Shown here one piece after another: positions 10,355 to 22,195 of a stretch of 64,000 nucleotides of DNA. Both the position numbers and the translations under genes were made by a program. Source of the stretch: Lolium rigidum (lineage: Eukaryota > Streptophyta > Magnoliopsida > Poales > Poaceae); contig NC_061508.1 in assembly GCF_022539505.1 (NCBI RefSeq), positions 29,940,256 to 30,004,255 of the forward strand, written 5' to 3'. Every line of letters starts with the position of its first letter. The stretch's first letter is position 1. A model generated the notes under the pieces. The model did not search any database and was not told where the DNA came from. It was given only the letters and a program-made list of their open reading frames with translations.

Positions 10355-11893
10355 TGATACGTCTCCGACGTATCGATAATTTCTTATGTTCCATGCCACA
10401 TTATTGATGATGTCTACATGTTTTATGCACATTATATGTCATTATTATGCATTTTCTGGAACTAACCTATTAACAAGATGCCGAAGTGCCAGTTCCTGTT
10501 TTCTGCTGTTTTTGGTTTCGAAATCCTAGTAACGAAATATTCTCGAATTGGACGAAATCAACGCCCAGGTTCCTATTTTGCCCGGAAGCATCCAGAACAC
10601 CCGAGAGCCACCAGAGGAGGGGCCTGGTGGGCCCAGATGACAGGGTGGCGCGGCCAGGGCTGGGCCCGCGCCACCCTATGGTGTCGTCGCCCCTTCGACC
10701 CTCCTGCGCCGCCCTTTCGCCTATATAAAGCCCCTGCATCGAAAACCCTTACGGAGGAAGCCACGGTACGCGAAACCATCCAGAGCCGCCGCCATCGCGA
10801 AGCCAAGATCTGGGGGACAGGAGTCTCCGTTCCGCACCCTGCCGGACGGGGAAGTGCCCCCGGAAGGCTTCTCCATCGACACCGCTGCCATCTCCACCGC
10901 CATCTTCATCACCGCTGCTGCTCCCATGAGGAGGGAGTAGTTCTCCATCGAGGCTCGGGGCTGTACCGGTAGCTATGTGGTTCATCTCTCTCCTATGTAC
11001 TTCAATACAATGATCTCATGAGCTGCCTTACATGATTGAGATTCATATGAGTTTTGTATCACTATTCATCTATGTGCTACTCTAGTGATGTTATTAAAGT
11101 ACTCTATTCCTCCTCCACGTGTGTAAAGGTGACAGTGTGTGCACCGTGTGAGTACTTGGCGTAGGCTATGATTATGATCTCTTGTAGATTATGAAGTTAA
11201 CTATTGCTATGATGGTATTGATGTGATCTATTCCTCCTACCTGGCGTGAAGGTGACAGTGTGCATGCTATGTTAGTACTTGGTTTAGTAGTGTCGATCTT
11301 TCTTGCACTCTAAGGTTATTTAAATATGAACATCTAATTGTGGAGCTTGTTAACTCCGGCATTGAGGGTTCGTGTAATCCTACGCAATGTGTTCATCATC
11401 CAACAAAAGAGTGTAGAGTATGCATTTATCTATTCTGTTATGTGATCAAAGTTGAGAGTGTCCACTAGTGAAAGTCTAATCCCTAGGTCTTGTTCCTAAA
11501 TACTGCTATCGCTGCTTGTTTACTGTTTTACTGCGTTACTACTGCTTGTTTACTTCCTACAATATTACTACCATCAACTGCACGCCAGTAAGCTATTTTC
11601 TGGCGCCGTACTACTGCTCATATACATCCATACTACTTGTATTTCACTATCTCTTCGCCGAACTAGTGCACCTATACACCTGACAAGTGTATTTGGTGTG
11701 TTGGGGACACAAGAGACTTCTTGCTTTGTGATTGCAGGGTTGCATGAGAGGGATATGTTTGACCTCTTCCTCCCTGAGTTCGATAAACCTTGGGTGATCC
11801 ACTTAAGGGAAAACTTGCTGCTGTTCTACAAACCTCTGCTCTTGGAGGCCCAACACCGTCTACAGGAAAGGAGGGGAACGTAGACATCAAGCA
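10355..11893 (+). repeat. Element A 5' LTR
   Basis: Runs from tgatacgtctcc to gtagacatcaagca. A 12-bp stem (10,642-10,653 with 10,666-10,677) is followed by a TATA box (10,722-10,729). The rest corresponds to R and U5. It differs from its partner at 15,336 by point changes and many one-base indels at CAG/CTG sites. Confidence 0.9.
10722..10729 (+). promoter_or_regulatory. LTR TATA box (element A, 5' LTR)
   Basis: tatataaa about 45 bases after the GC-rich hairpin. The same arrangement is seen at 15,705-15,712 in the 3' LTR and, inverted, at 54,749-54,756 in the solo LTR. Confidence 0.75.
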
Positions 11894-11899
11894 CTTTTC

Positions 11900-11917
11900 C
11901 GGCGCCGTTGCCGGGGA
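11900..11917 (+). other. Primer binding site, tRNA-Asp type (element A)
   Basis: The sequence cggcgccgttgccgggga lies six bases after the 5' LTR and is complementary to the 3' end of plant tRNA-Asp except at its first base. Elements B and C carry the perfect form. Confidence 0.8.
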
Positions 11918-12054
11918 GGAAAGGTAAAAGGCACTCATACTCCGGTTCCGTGTAACAGTACTTTTCTCGGCGCCATTGTGTGTGTGCTCGAAGCTATTTC
12001 CTTTAGACTCAGCAATTGCGACATTTGGTTTCTTGTTTACACTAGTTAGGCATA

Positions 12055-12765
12055 ATGGACAACAAAGAGCTTCTTATTCTATTTCCTGATTTAAGACATG
12101 GATGGTTTGATGCGAAAATTAAAAAACCCATGGAACATATTAATATGAATGCTTTGAACACCATTGTTGTTAATGATATGGAAAATTCTAAGCTTGGGGA
12201 AGCTGGTTTTGATGAGCATGATATTTTTAGTCCCCCAAGCATTGAGGAGAAAATTTACTTTGATGATACTTTGCCTCCGATTTATGATGATTATAATGAT
12301 AGTAGTCTTTTGTTACCACCTGTTATGGAGGATAAATTTGATTATGATTACAATATACCTCCTATATTTGATAGCTACTTTGTTGAATTTGCTCCCACTA
12401 CAATTAATAAGAATGACTATGCTCATGTTGGGAGTAGTAATTATTTTATGCATGAGACTCATGATAAGAATGCTTTATGTGATAGTTATATTGTTGAGTT
12501 TGCTCATGTTGCTACTGAAAGTTATTATGAGAGAGGAAAATATGGTTGTAGAAATTTTCATGTTACTAAAACACCTCTCTATGTGCTGAAATTTTTGAAG
12601 CTACACTTGTTTTATCTTCCTATGCTTGTTATTTTGCTCTTCATGAACTTGTTTATTTACAAGATTCCTATGCATAGGAAGCATGTTAGACTTAAATGTG
12701 TTTTGAATTTGCCTCTTGATGCTCTCTTTTGCTTCAACTTCTATTTCTTGCGAGTGCATCATTAA
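12055..12765 (+). CDS. Element A ORF, acidic protein of unknown function
   Basis: Encodes 236 residues starting MDNKELLILF. The first two thirds are rich in Asp, Glu, Tyr and Ile, with repeated short patterns such as PPIYDDYND, PPIFDSYFVEFAP and CDSYIVEFAHVATE, and the last third has a hydrophobic stretch near residues 185-205. I see no zinc knuckle, protease or polymerase motif, so it is not a normal Gag. The ORF starts 160 bases after the 5' LTR, where gag would be. Similar ORFs occur in very abundant grass retrotransposons lacking pol. Function is unknown, and it may be a remnant rather than an expressed protein. Confidence 0.5.
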   Translation: MDNKELLILFPDLRHGWFDAKIKKPMEHINMNALNTIVVNDMENSKLGEAGFDEHDIFSPPSIEEKIYFDDTLPPIYDDYNDSSLLLPPVMEDKFDYDYNIPPIFDSYFVEFAPTTINKNDYAHVGSSNYFMHETHDKNALCDSYIVEFAHVATESYYERGKYGCRNFHVTKTPLYVLKFLKLHLFYLPMLVILLFMNLFIYKIPMHRKHVRLKCVLNLPLDALFCFNFYFLRVHH

Positions 12766-15319
12766 AACTGCTGAGCCCATCTTAATGGCTATAAAGAAAG
12801 AACTTCTTGGGAGATAACCCATGTGTTTATTTTACTACAGCAATTTTTGTTTTGTTGAGTCTTGGAAGTTGTTTACTACTGTAGCAACCTCTCCTTATCA
12901 TGTTTTTGTGCCAAGTAAAGTTTCTATGTTAAAGTTGATGTTATATTTGGGATCGCTGCGCAGAAACAGCATTGCTGTCTGTCACGAATCTGGGCACAGT
13001 TCTCTGTAGAAAATTCGAAAAAATCTGCCAATTTACGAGCGTGATCCTCAGATATGTACGCAACTTTCATTAGTTTTGAGTTTTTCCATTTGAGCAAGTC
13101 TGGTGCCAGCTTTAAATTCGTCTTTACGGACTGTTCTGTTTTTGACAGATTCTGCATTTTATTTCGCATTGCCTCTTTTGCTATGTTGGATTCATTTCTT
13201 TGATCCATTAATGTCCAGTAGCTTTATGCAATGTCCAGAAGTGAAAAGAATGTTTGTGTCACCTCTGAATGTGTGAATTATTAATTGTGCACTAACCCTC
13301 TAATGAGTTTGCTTGAAGTTTGGTGTGAAGGAAGTTTTCAAGGGTCAAGAGAGGAGAATGATATACTATGATCAAGAGGAGTGAAAGCTCTAAGCTTGGG
13401 GATGCCCCCGTGGTTCATCCCTGCATATTTTAAGAAGACTCAAGCGTCTAAGTTTGGGGATGCCCAAGGCATCCCCTTCTTCATCGACAAAATTATCAGG
13501 TTCCTTCTCTTGAAACTATATTTTTATTCGGTCACATCTTATGTACTTTACTTGGAGCGTCTGTGTGTGCACTTATTTTTGTTTTGTTATCTTAGTTCTC
13601 TGAATAAGTTCATACATGTGTGGGAGAGAGACACGCTCCGCTGGTTCGTATGAACACATGTGTTCTTAGCTCATAATATTCAAGGCGAAGTTTCTTCTTC
13701 GTTAAATTGTTATATGGTTGGAATTGGAAAAATGCTACATGTAGTAATTGCTAAAATGTCTTGGATAATGTGATACTTGGCAATTGTTGTGCTCATGTTT
13801 AAGCTCTTGCATCATATACTTTGCACCCATTAATGAAGAAATACATAGAGCTTGCTAAAATTTGGTTTGCATAATTGGTCTCTCTAAGGTCTAGATAATT
13901 TCTAGTATTGAGTTTTGAACAACAAGGAAGACGGTGTAGAGTCTTATAATGTTTACAATATGTCTTTTATGTGAGCTTTGCTGCACCGGTTCATCCTTGT
14001 GTTTGTTTCAAATAAACCTTGCTAGCCTAAACCTTGTATCGAGAGGGAATACTTCTCATGCATCCAAATCCTTGAGCCAACCACTATGCCATTTGTGTCC
14101 ACCATACCTACCTACTACATGGTATTTCTCCGCCATTCCAAAGTAAATTGCTTGAGTGCTACCTTTAAAATTCCATCATTTACCTTTGCAATATATAGCT
14201 CATGGGACAAAATAGCCTTAAAAACTATCGTAGTATTGAATATGTACTTATGCACTTTATCTCTTATTAAGTTGCTCGTTGTGCGATAACCATGCTTCGG
14301 GGAACGCCATCAACTATTCTTTGTTGAATATCATGTGAGTTGCTATGCATGTCCGTCTTGTCTGAAGGATCTATCACCTTAATGATTGGAGCATGCATAT
14401 TGTTAGAGAAGAACATTGGGCCGCTAACTAAAGCCATGAATCATGGTGGAAGTTTCAGTTTGGACATATATCCTCAATCTCATATGAGAATAATAATTGT
14501 TGCTACATGCTTATGCATTAAAGAGGAGTCCATTATCTGTTGTCCATGTTGTCCCGGTATGGATGTCTAAGTTGAGAATAATCAAAAGCGAGAAATCCAA
14601 AATGCGAGCTTTCTCCTTAGACCTTTGTACAAGCGGCATGGAGGTACCCCTTTGTGACACTTGGTTGAAACATGGCATTGCGAAGATCCGGTAGTCCAAG
14701 CTAAGTAGGACAAGGTGCGGGCACTATTAGTATACTATGCATGAGGCTTGCAACTTGTAAGATATAATTTACATAACTCATATGCTTTATTACTACCGTT
14801 GACAAAATTGTTTCATGTTTTCAAAATAAAAGCTCTAGCACAAATACAAGCAATCGATGCTTTCCTCTTTGAAGGACCTTTCTTTTACTTTTATTGTTGA
14901 GTCAGTTCACCTATCTCTCTCCACCTTTAGAAGCAAACACTTGTGTGAACTGTGCATTGATTCCTACATACTTGCATATTGCACTTGTTATATTACTTTA
15001 TGTTGACAATATCCATGAGATATACATGTTGTAAGTTGAAAGCAACCGCTGAAACTTAATCTTCCTTTGTGTTGTTTCAATACCTTTACTTTGATTTATT
15101 GCTTTATGAGTTAACTCTTATGCAAGACTTATTGATGCTTGTCTTGAAGTACTATTCATGAAAAGTCTTTGCTTTATGATTCATTTGTTTACTCATGTCA
15201 TTACCATTGTTTTGATCGCTGCATTCATTACATATGTTTACAATATGATCAAGTTTATGATGGCATGTCACTTCAGAAATTATCTTTGTTATCGTTTTAC
15301 TTGCTCGGGACGAGCAGAA
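12766..15319 (+). other. Non-coding interior of element A
   Basis: AT-rich, with no ORF of note. Short motifs (agcttggggatgcc, at 13,392 and 13,452) repeat the polypurine-like words found before the 3' LTR. Blocks shared with the 3' non-coding regions of B and C lie around 13,970-14,180. Confidence 0.6.
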
Positions 15320-15335
15320 CTAAGCTTGGGGATGC
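15320..15335 (+). other. Polypurine tract (element A)
   Basis: ctaagcttggggatgc directly precedes the 3' LTR. The inverse, with more G residues, precedes the LTRs of B (18,637) and C (33,055). Confidence 0.7.
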
Positions 15336-16885
15336 TGATACGTCTCCGACGTATCGATAATTTCTTATGTTCCGTGCCACATTATTGATGATGTCTACAT
15401 GTTTTATGCACATTATATGTCATTATTATGCATTTTCTGGAACTAACCTATTAACAAGATGCCGAAGTGCCAGTTCCTGTTTTCTGCTGTTTTTGGTTTC
15501 GTAAATCCTAGTAACGAAATATTCTCGGAATTGGACGAAATCAACGCCCAGTGTTCCTATTTTGCCCGAAGCATCCGTAACACCCGAGAGCCACCAGAGG
15601 AGGGGCCTGGTGGGCCCAGATGACAGGGTGGCGCGGCCAGGGCTGGGCCCGCGCCACCCTATGGTGTCTTCGCCCCTTCGACCCTCCTGCGCCGCCCTTT
15701 CGCCTATATAAAGCCCCTGCATCGAAAACCCTTACGGAGGAAGCCACGGTACGCGAAACCATCCAGAGCCGCCGCCATCGCGAAGCCAAGATCTGGGGGA
15801 CAGGAGTCTCTGTTCCGGCACCCTGCCGGACGGGGAAGTGCCCCCGGAAGGCTTCTCCATCGACACCGCTGCCATCTCCACCGCCATCTTCATCACCGCC
15901 GCTGCTCCCATGAGGAGGGAGTAGTTCTCCATCGAGGCTCGGGGCTGTACCGGTAGCTATGTGGTTCATCTCTCTCCTATGTACTTCAATACAATGATCT
16001 CATGAGCTGCCTTACATGATTGAGATTCATATGAGTTTTGTATCACTATTCATCTATGTGCTACTCTAGTGATGTTATTAAAGTACTCTATTCCTCCTCC
16101 ACGTGTGTAAAGGTGACAAGTGTGTGCACCGTGTGAGTACTTGGCGTAGGCTATGATTATGATCTCTTGTAGATTATGAAGTTAACTATTGCTATGATGG
16201 TATTGATGTGATCTATTCCTCCTACACAGGCGTGAAGGTGACAAGTGTGCATGCTATGTTAGTACTTGGTTTAGTAGTGTCGATCTTTCTTGCACTCTAA
16301 GGTTATTTAAATATGAACATCTAATTGTGGAGCTTGTTAACTCCGGCATTGAGGGTTCGTGTAATCCTACGCAATGTGTTCATCATCCAACAAAAGAGTG
16401 TAGAGTATGCATTTATCTATTCTCGTTATGTGATCAAAGTTGAGAGTGTCCACTAGTGAAAGTCTAATCCCTAGGTCTTGTTCCTAAATATCGCTATCGC
16501 TGCTTGTTTACTCGTTTCTATCGCGTTACTACTCGCTTGTTTACTTCCTACAATATTACTACCATCAACTGCACGCCAGTAAGCTATTTTCTGGCGCCGT
16601 ACTACTGCTCATATACATCCATACTACTTGTATTTCACTATCTCTTCGCCGAACTAGTGCACCTATACACCTGACAAGTGTATTTGGTGTGTTGGGGACA
16701 CAAGAGACTTCTTGCTTTGTGATTGCAGGGTTGCATGAGAGGGATATCTTTGACCTCTTCCTCCCTGAGTCCGATAAACCTTGGGTGATCCACTTAAGGG
16801 AAAACTTGCTGCTGTTCTACAAACCTCTGCTCTTGGAGGCCCAACACTGTCTACAGGAAAGGAGGGGGAACGTAGACATCAAGCA
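15336..16885 (+). repeat. Element A 3' LTR
   Basis: 1,550 bp, same borders as the 5' LTR. TATA box at 15,705-15,712. Its right border abuts the AP2-like relic's promoter region directly. Confidence 0.9.
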
Positions 16886-17085
16886 CCGCCGCCTTCCACT
16901 CGTGTCGCGTCCCCGTGCCACGTGTCGCCACCGCTTCCACGTGCCTCGCCCCGCCGACGCCGGCGTGCGACGTGTAGCCACCGCTTACACGTGCCATGCC
17001 CCGCGTGCGCTATATAGAGCGACGAGTGCGGGCGCAACCACACGTCGCCGGCACCCCTCTCCCTCTCTGCTCATTCATCTCCGGG
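16886..17085 (+). promoter_or_regulatory. Promoter and leader of AP2-like gene relic
   Basis: A GC-rich region with several cacgtg/acgtgtc boxes (G-box-like) precedes a TATA box (tatatag, 17,011-17,017). A short leader reaches an ATG at 17,086. The order is typical of a grass promoter. The left side is cut by the LTR of element A. Confidence 0.5.
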
Positions 17086-17233
17086 ATGCCTCCACGTACA
17101 ACACGCCGGAGCTGGCGGCGCGCGCTTACGACGCGGCGGCGTGGCGCTTTCGGTGGCCAGGGCACAACATGAACTTCCCGGATGTTGAATCGCTAGAGGA
17201 GGCGGAGTTCCTCGCGCCACCGCCGTGCCTCGT
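17086..17233 (+). pseudogene. AP2/ERF-like gene relic, 5' part
   Basis: The frame starting near 17,091 encodes the C-terminal half of an AP2 domain: TPELAARAYDAAAWRF, then a tryptophan-proline-glycine turn and NFPDVESLEEAEFLAPPP. The AARAYDAAA helix and NFPD end are hallmark AP2 residues. The first half of the domain (the YRGVR strands that contact DNA) is missing. The ATG at 17,086 is in another frame, so an internal deletion fused the start to the domain's tail. AP2-like genes of this kind are widely copied in wheat-group genomes, probably with TEs. The coding region is interrupted at 17,233 by element B and resumes at 27,054. It cannot make a working transcription factor. Confidence 0.7.
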
Positions 17234-18636
17234 TGATGACCCACAAGTATAGGGGATCGCAACAGTCTTCGAGGGAAGTATTACCCAATTTATTGATTCG
17301 ACACAAGGGGAGACAAAGAATACTTGTAAGCCTTAACAAGTGAGTTGTCAATTCAGCTGCACTGGAAACAGACTTGCTCGCAAGAGTTTATCAAGTAGTA
17401 ACAGCTTTATAGCAAGTAGGAATAGTAAAATAACAAGCTAGCGGTGAAATAAAGACAGCAAGTAGTGATTATAGTAAACAAGCAGGATTAAAATACCGTA
17501 GGCACAGGGACGGATTAACGGGCGTTGCATGGATGAGAGAAACTCATATAACAATCAAAGCAGGGGCATTTGCAGATAATAATAAAACGGTACCCAAGTA
17601 CTAATCAATCAATAGGCATGTGTTCCATATATAGTCGTACGTGCTCGCAATGAGAAACTTGCACAACAGCTTTTGTCCTACCAGCCGGTGGCAGCCGGGC
17701 CTCTAGGGAAACTATCGGAAATTAAGGTACTCCTTTTAATAGAGTACCGGAGCAAAGCATTAACACTCCGTGAACACATGTGATCCTCACATCACTACCA
17801 TCCCCTCCGGTTGTCCCGATTTCGTCACTTCGGGGCCATTGGTTCCGGACAGCAACGTGTGTATACAACTTGCGGGTAAGATCATAAACAACGAATATCT
17901 TCATGAATCAATAACATGTTCAGATCTGAGATCATGGCACTCGGGCCCTAGTGACAAGCATTAAGCATAACAAGTTGCAACAATATCATAAAAGTGACAT
18001 CTACTGGATACTAGGCACTATGCCCTAACAATCTTATGACTATTACATGACCAATTTCATCCAATCCCTACCATCCCCTTCAGCCTACAGCGGGGGAATT
18101 ACTCACACATGGATGGGGGAAACATGGCTGGTCGATGGAGAGGCGTTGGCGGTGATGGCGGTGAAGATCTCCTCCAATTCCCCGTCCCGGCGGAGTGCCA
18201 TAACGGAGACTTCGGCTCCCGAGACGGAGTTTCGCGATGTGGCGGCTCTCCGGAGGGTTTCGGCGACTTCGACTTCTCTCTCGTGCGTTTTTAGGTCGAG
18301 GGCGATAAGTAGTCCGAAGGAGGGCGTCGGGGGCCAGCCGAGGGGCCACACACTAGGGCCGCGCGGGCCCCCCGGGCCGCGCCGGCCTAGTGTGTGGGGC
18401 CCTCGTGCCCCCACCTGGCTTGCCCTTCTGGCTCCGTGAGTCTTCTGGAAAAATAGGGCCTTCTGTATAAATTCCGAGGTTTTTCCTGAAAGTTGGATTT
18501 CTGCACAAAAACGAGACACCAGAGCGATTCTGCTGAAAACAGCGTTAGTCCGTGCTAGTTGTATCCAAAATGCACAAATTAGAGGCAAAACAATAGCAAA
18601 AGTGTTCGGGAAAGTAGATACGTTTTGGACGTATCA
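17234..18636 (-). repeat. Element B 3' LTR
   Basis: 1,403 bp, tgatgacccacaag to gacgtatca. It contains a long GC-rich inverted repeat (about 18,342-18,402) like those in the other LTRs. Compared with its partner it carries repeated CAG-to-CAAG and CTG-to-TCG changes, notably at 17,335-17,480. Confidence 0.92.
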
Positions 18637-20940
18637 ACTCCCCCCAAGCTTAGCTTATTGCTTGTCCTCAAGCAATTCAGCTTAACAACCGAGCGATAAA
18701 AGAACTTTCACGAACACATTTGCTCATATGATGTATATATTCTCATGCTATGGCTAATACTTAAGCAGTTCATAATGAGATACATGCAAATAAGATCATC
18801 CAACAGCTATGTCAATCATGGAGAGGTACCAACAATTAATAATAAGCATCATAAATCATGTATATAAGCAGGATTGCAATGTTCATAAGAGAATATGATA
18901 AAGTGGTATCTCGCTTGCCCGTATTTGATCGGCAAAACATAAATGCCCAGGCACCTCTGGAGTTCATAGAAAGACTAGAAGTAGTGGTTGTCAAAGATAA
19001 AAGCATCAAAGTTATACCACAATCAATCATATTTTGACACAAGCATATTATACTAAGAATGACAGTTGTGCTCTCAAGATAGTACTCAAAGAAAGAATGG
19101 AGACACAACATAAAAGTAAAAGATTGACCCTTCGCAGAGGGAAGCAGGGATTAACATGCGCTAGAGCTTTTCATTTTTAAAACAGGAGTAAAATTATTTT
19201 TAGAAGTGCTTGTTGTTGTCAACGAATGGTAATGGGTACACTAACTACCTCATCAACCGGACTCCCAAGAGCGGCTCCCATGAATTATTTGCATGTTTAT
19301 GTGGCACTCCTTCCAACCTTTCTTACACAAACCATGGCTAACCGAATCCTCGGGTGCCCGCCAACAATCACATACCATGAAGGAGTGCCTTTTTATTTAA
19401 GTTTTATTATGATGATGACACTCCCCCCAACCTTTGCTTACACAAGCCATGGCTAACCGAATCCTTCGGGTGCCGTCCAACAATCACAAACCATGGAGGA
19501 GTGTCTATTTAAGTTAATTAATTTGGGATTGGGAATCCCATTGCCAGCTCTTTTTGCAAAATTATTGGATAAGCGGATGTGCCACTAGTCCATATGAGAG
19601 TCCGTCAAAAGTAAATGACAAGGTTGAAAGCTAAACACCACATACTTCCTCATGAGCTATGAAACATTAACACAAATTGAGAAGCATTTTGAAAGTTTTA
19701 AAGGTAGCGCATGAGAATTTACTTGGAATGGTTTGAAATGCCATGCATAGGTATTTATGGTGGACACTTTGGAACAACTTGGTTTTCAGGTGTTTGGAAG
19801 CACGAGCGGTGTTCCCGCTCAGTACAAGTGGAGGCTAGCAAAAGACTAGGGAGCGACAAATCAAGAGAGCAGTAACTGTCATAATCATGCTTGCGGCAAA
19901 ATAAATTAATGGAGGCATAAAAGTGATACAAGAACTCTGGAGCAATATAAATCATCGAGGCTTAATTGACTTTTTGTTCAGTCATATGCATGCGTGAGCA
20001 TGTGCCAAGTCGATATAAATGAATTATTCAGAGGGGGATACCACAATGCCATACTTACTTATGAATAAAACAATGCAAGCGAACATCCATGACATGCTAC
20101 TCATATTAATAAATTGGAGCTAAACATGAGAGATCATGAACTACTAGACTTTCTCAAATAACATATACCTCACATGAACCAACTAAGCATGCTCATATGG
20201 ATGAGTATATGTACAAAAATGAAAACAAATAGAGTTCATACCAGCCTCTCACCACAGTCCAATTGTTGTAGATCGTCATTATTGCCTTTCACTTGTGTAG
20301 CTTGGATAATATGAAATGAAAACCACGCTCCAGCCACCGAAGACCATTGAACTCATGATGAACTTTACAAACCAAAGAAAAACAGCAAATATTTTTGGTG
20401 TTTTCGAATTTGAAACAAGAACAAAAGAAACAAGAAAACAAAGCAAAATCTTTTTGGGTTTTCTCATAGCAAACCAACGATAGCAAATAAAGTAAACTAA
20501 GAGCAAAGAACCAAATAAACAAATGGTGAAGAGAAACAACAGAAATATTTTTGGTCTTTTTGTGTTTTAAGAAAGAAACAAAGCGAAAACAAAAGAATGC
20601 AAACTAACAGAAACACGTAAAAGCAGGATGACGAAATCTGCCAAATCCCGACAGCAGTATGTAAATCGAAATTAACAAAAATCTTCCATTGCTCAGCTCA
20701 AAAAGTGTTCATCTAATGAAAGTTAGATAACAACCTGGGGCACATGCTCAAAAATTGGCAACTCAAAATAACGTTCTGGCTGTGCGTACGAATTTTTTTT
20801 GTAACAGCCCAGAATCTGTTTTTGGACAGCACTTCCCCAAATATCATCTCCCTCTCATTAGAAAACCACTCTAAGAAACTAAACAAGTATGTACAAGTAT
20901 CCAGCAACCATAATATGCAAAGAATGAGTGATGCCGGTAT
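18637..20940 (-). other. Element B 3' non-coding region
   Basis: Starts with the polypurine tract (actccccccaagcttag on plus). No ORF is supportable. A block of about 125 bp with the words accatggctaaccgaatcc and gaggagtg is present twice (about 19,283-19,410 and 19,415-19,530), and one copy also occurs in element C near 33,830. Confidence 0.65.
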
Positions 20941-20977
20941 ACCTCCCCCAAGCTTAGGCTTTTGGCCTAAGTGGAGT

Positions 20978-22195
20978 TCATTCCCACGGTCCCCATGAAG
21001 TGGTGTCTCCGTAGTACGACGAAGAACGACCCGGTTCCAGGTATGTGCTGGAGGAAACATCGGGGTATGTGACGGTGCAGTCGTAGGAGGGCTCGGCGTC
21101 CTCGGAATCATGCTGCTGGTGGAAGTCTTGTATCTTCATATGTTCCTCCACCTCCTCCTTAGTGAGCGACCATGATTGCCTGTCAATATTGAACAAACCT
21201 GGCTGGGGAAGAGGGATTTCCTTCTCATTCCCATCAGCAAACAACATTCTATAGACCATATTATCTATAGTGGAGTCAGTAGTAACAAAATGATGGCTCT
21301 TCATAGCAGCAATATCTAGTCTCCTAGGGGTTAATGGCACATCATTAGAATCAAGAGGGAGTCTTAAATGTGTTAAAATGCGTAGTGCAATAGTTCCTCC
21401 AAAAATAGGCCCCCTGCTAGACAGGCGGCGAGCAATAAGAGAACCAAGATGATAAGGTGTCTGTCCAGTAAGTGCAGCATTCAAGAAAGCAAGATGATAG
21501 CTAGAGATATTACTAGTATTTTCCCTACCAAGAATACTAGTAGCAATGTAATATGCAAAATATTTAATGGCGGGAAGTTGAATATTTCTTATCTTCCCGC
21601 GCTGAATGGTGCGGCAATCATCTTCGGTGATCCCTAGATAGAGCTCCAACAGGTCCCGGGGGTTGTCATCAATCCTCCTTGCTGTACCTACAGGGGCAAT
21701 ATCCAATGCACGACAAAATTCTTCTAGTTCCATAGTAACAGGATTACCATAGATCTTGAATGCAACTGTCAGCTCATATTGTGTGTTGTGGAACTTGAAG
21801 CTCTCAACGAAAATTTTGGTGAGCACGTGGTATTGCTCCCTTTCATCTCCCACGTAGGTGGCTAAGCCTGCCCTGTTGACAAGGGTGAAGAAGTCATCCA
21901 ATATCCCTGCATTTGTTAGAAAATCATAACATGGGAAGGATGAAGCATTAGGATCCCCATTGTCCTCCTCGGGTGCGAAGCTAGGCGCGATGATATCCTC
22001 ATTGTAGGATCGCCTAATCTGAGTGGACGCCCTCGAGGGCCTACCGGTGCTGGTTGTTCCTTTCTTGAACAAATCTCCAAATTTGAATTTCTTCATCTTC
22101 CTCTTCTGAATTTTTTCAACAATCATTATAAAATTTGATTTCAAGGTATATAATTGAGGGGAACTACTATAGGAACTTGCTAGAGTACTAAACAT
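20978..22195 (-). CDS. Element B extra ORF (Athila-type ORF-like protein)
   Basis: The longest reading is 405 residues from an ATG at 22,195. An internal Met at 22,096 (MKKFKFGDLFKKG) is an equally good start. A basic N-terminus is followed by an alpha-helical central region (ILDDFFTLVNRAGLATYVGD, ELTVAFKIYG, LEEFCRALDIAP) and a Ser/Tyr-rich tail. This resembles the plant-transposon ORF placed between pol and the 3' LTR in Athila-like gypsy elements. No transmembrane segment is obvious, so calling it env-like would go too far. It lies downstream of gag-protease in the same direction and has a GC-rich hairpin (22,491-22,547) upstream like that in LTR U3. The frame is intact, in contrast to gag. 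Confidence 0.7.
   Translation of the reverse strand: MFSTLASSYSSSPQLYTLKSNFIMIVEKIQKRKMKKFKFGDLFKKGTTSTGRPSRASTQIRRSYNEDIIAPSFAPEEDNGDPNASSFPCYDFLTNAGILDDFFTLVNRAGLATYVGDEREQYHVLTKIFVESFKFHNTQYELTVAFKIYGNPVTMELEEFCRALDIAPVGTARRIDDNPRDLLELYLGITEDDCRTIQRGKIRNIQLPAIKYFAYYIATSILGRENTSNISSYHLAFLNAALTGQTPYHLGSLIARRLSSRGPIFGGTIALRILTHLRLPLDSNDVPLTPRRLDIAAMKSHHFVTTDSTIDNMVYRMLFADGNEKEIPLPQPGLFNIDRQSWSLTKEEVEEHMKIQDFHQQHDSEDAEPSYDCTVTYPDVSSSTYLEPGRSSSYYGDTTSWGPWE

Larger units (their letters stand above)
10355..16885 (+). mobile_element. Element A: gypsy-like LTR retrotransposon without gag-pol
   Basis: Two LTRs of about 1.54 kb, a tRNA-Asp primer site and a polypurine tract define a complete structure. 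The 3.4-kb interior has one long ORF (12,055-12,765) and no gag, protease, reverse transcriptase or integrase. Its 3' part shares diverged blocks with elements B and C (for example 14,095-14,175 resembles the complement of 19,680-19,750), so it belongs to the same clade. It would need proteins from an autonomous relative. The flanks (tgcac left, ccgcc right) are not a target duplication. Confidence 0.85.

Noticed and set aside
16689..17252. A single 187-residue protein from LTR into the AP2 piece
   Set aside because: The frame merely runs out of element A's LTR into the relic across an insertion border, so it is not a gene.
20978..22195. Calling the element B extra ORF an envelope protein
   Set aside because: No signal peptide, membrane span or fusion-like motif is visible. 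Position alone is not evidence of envelope function.
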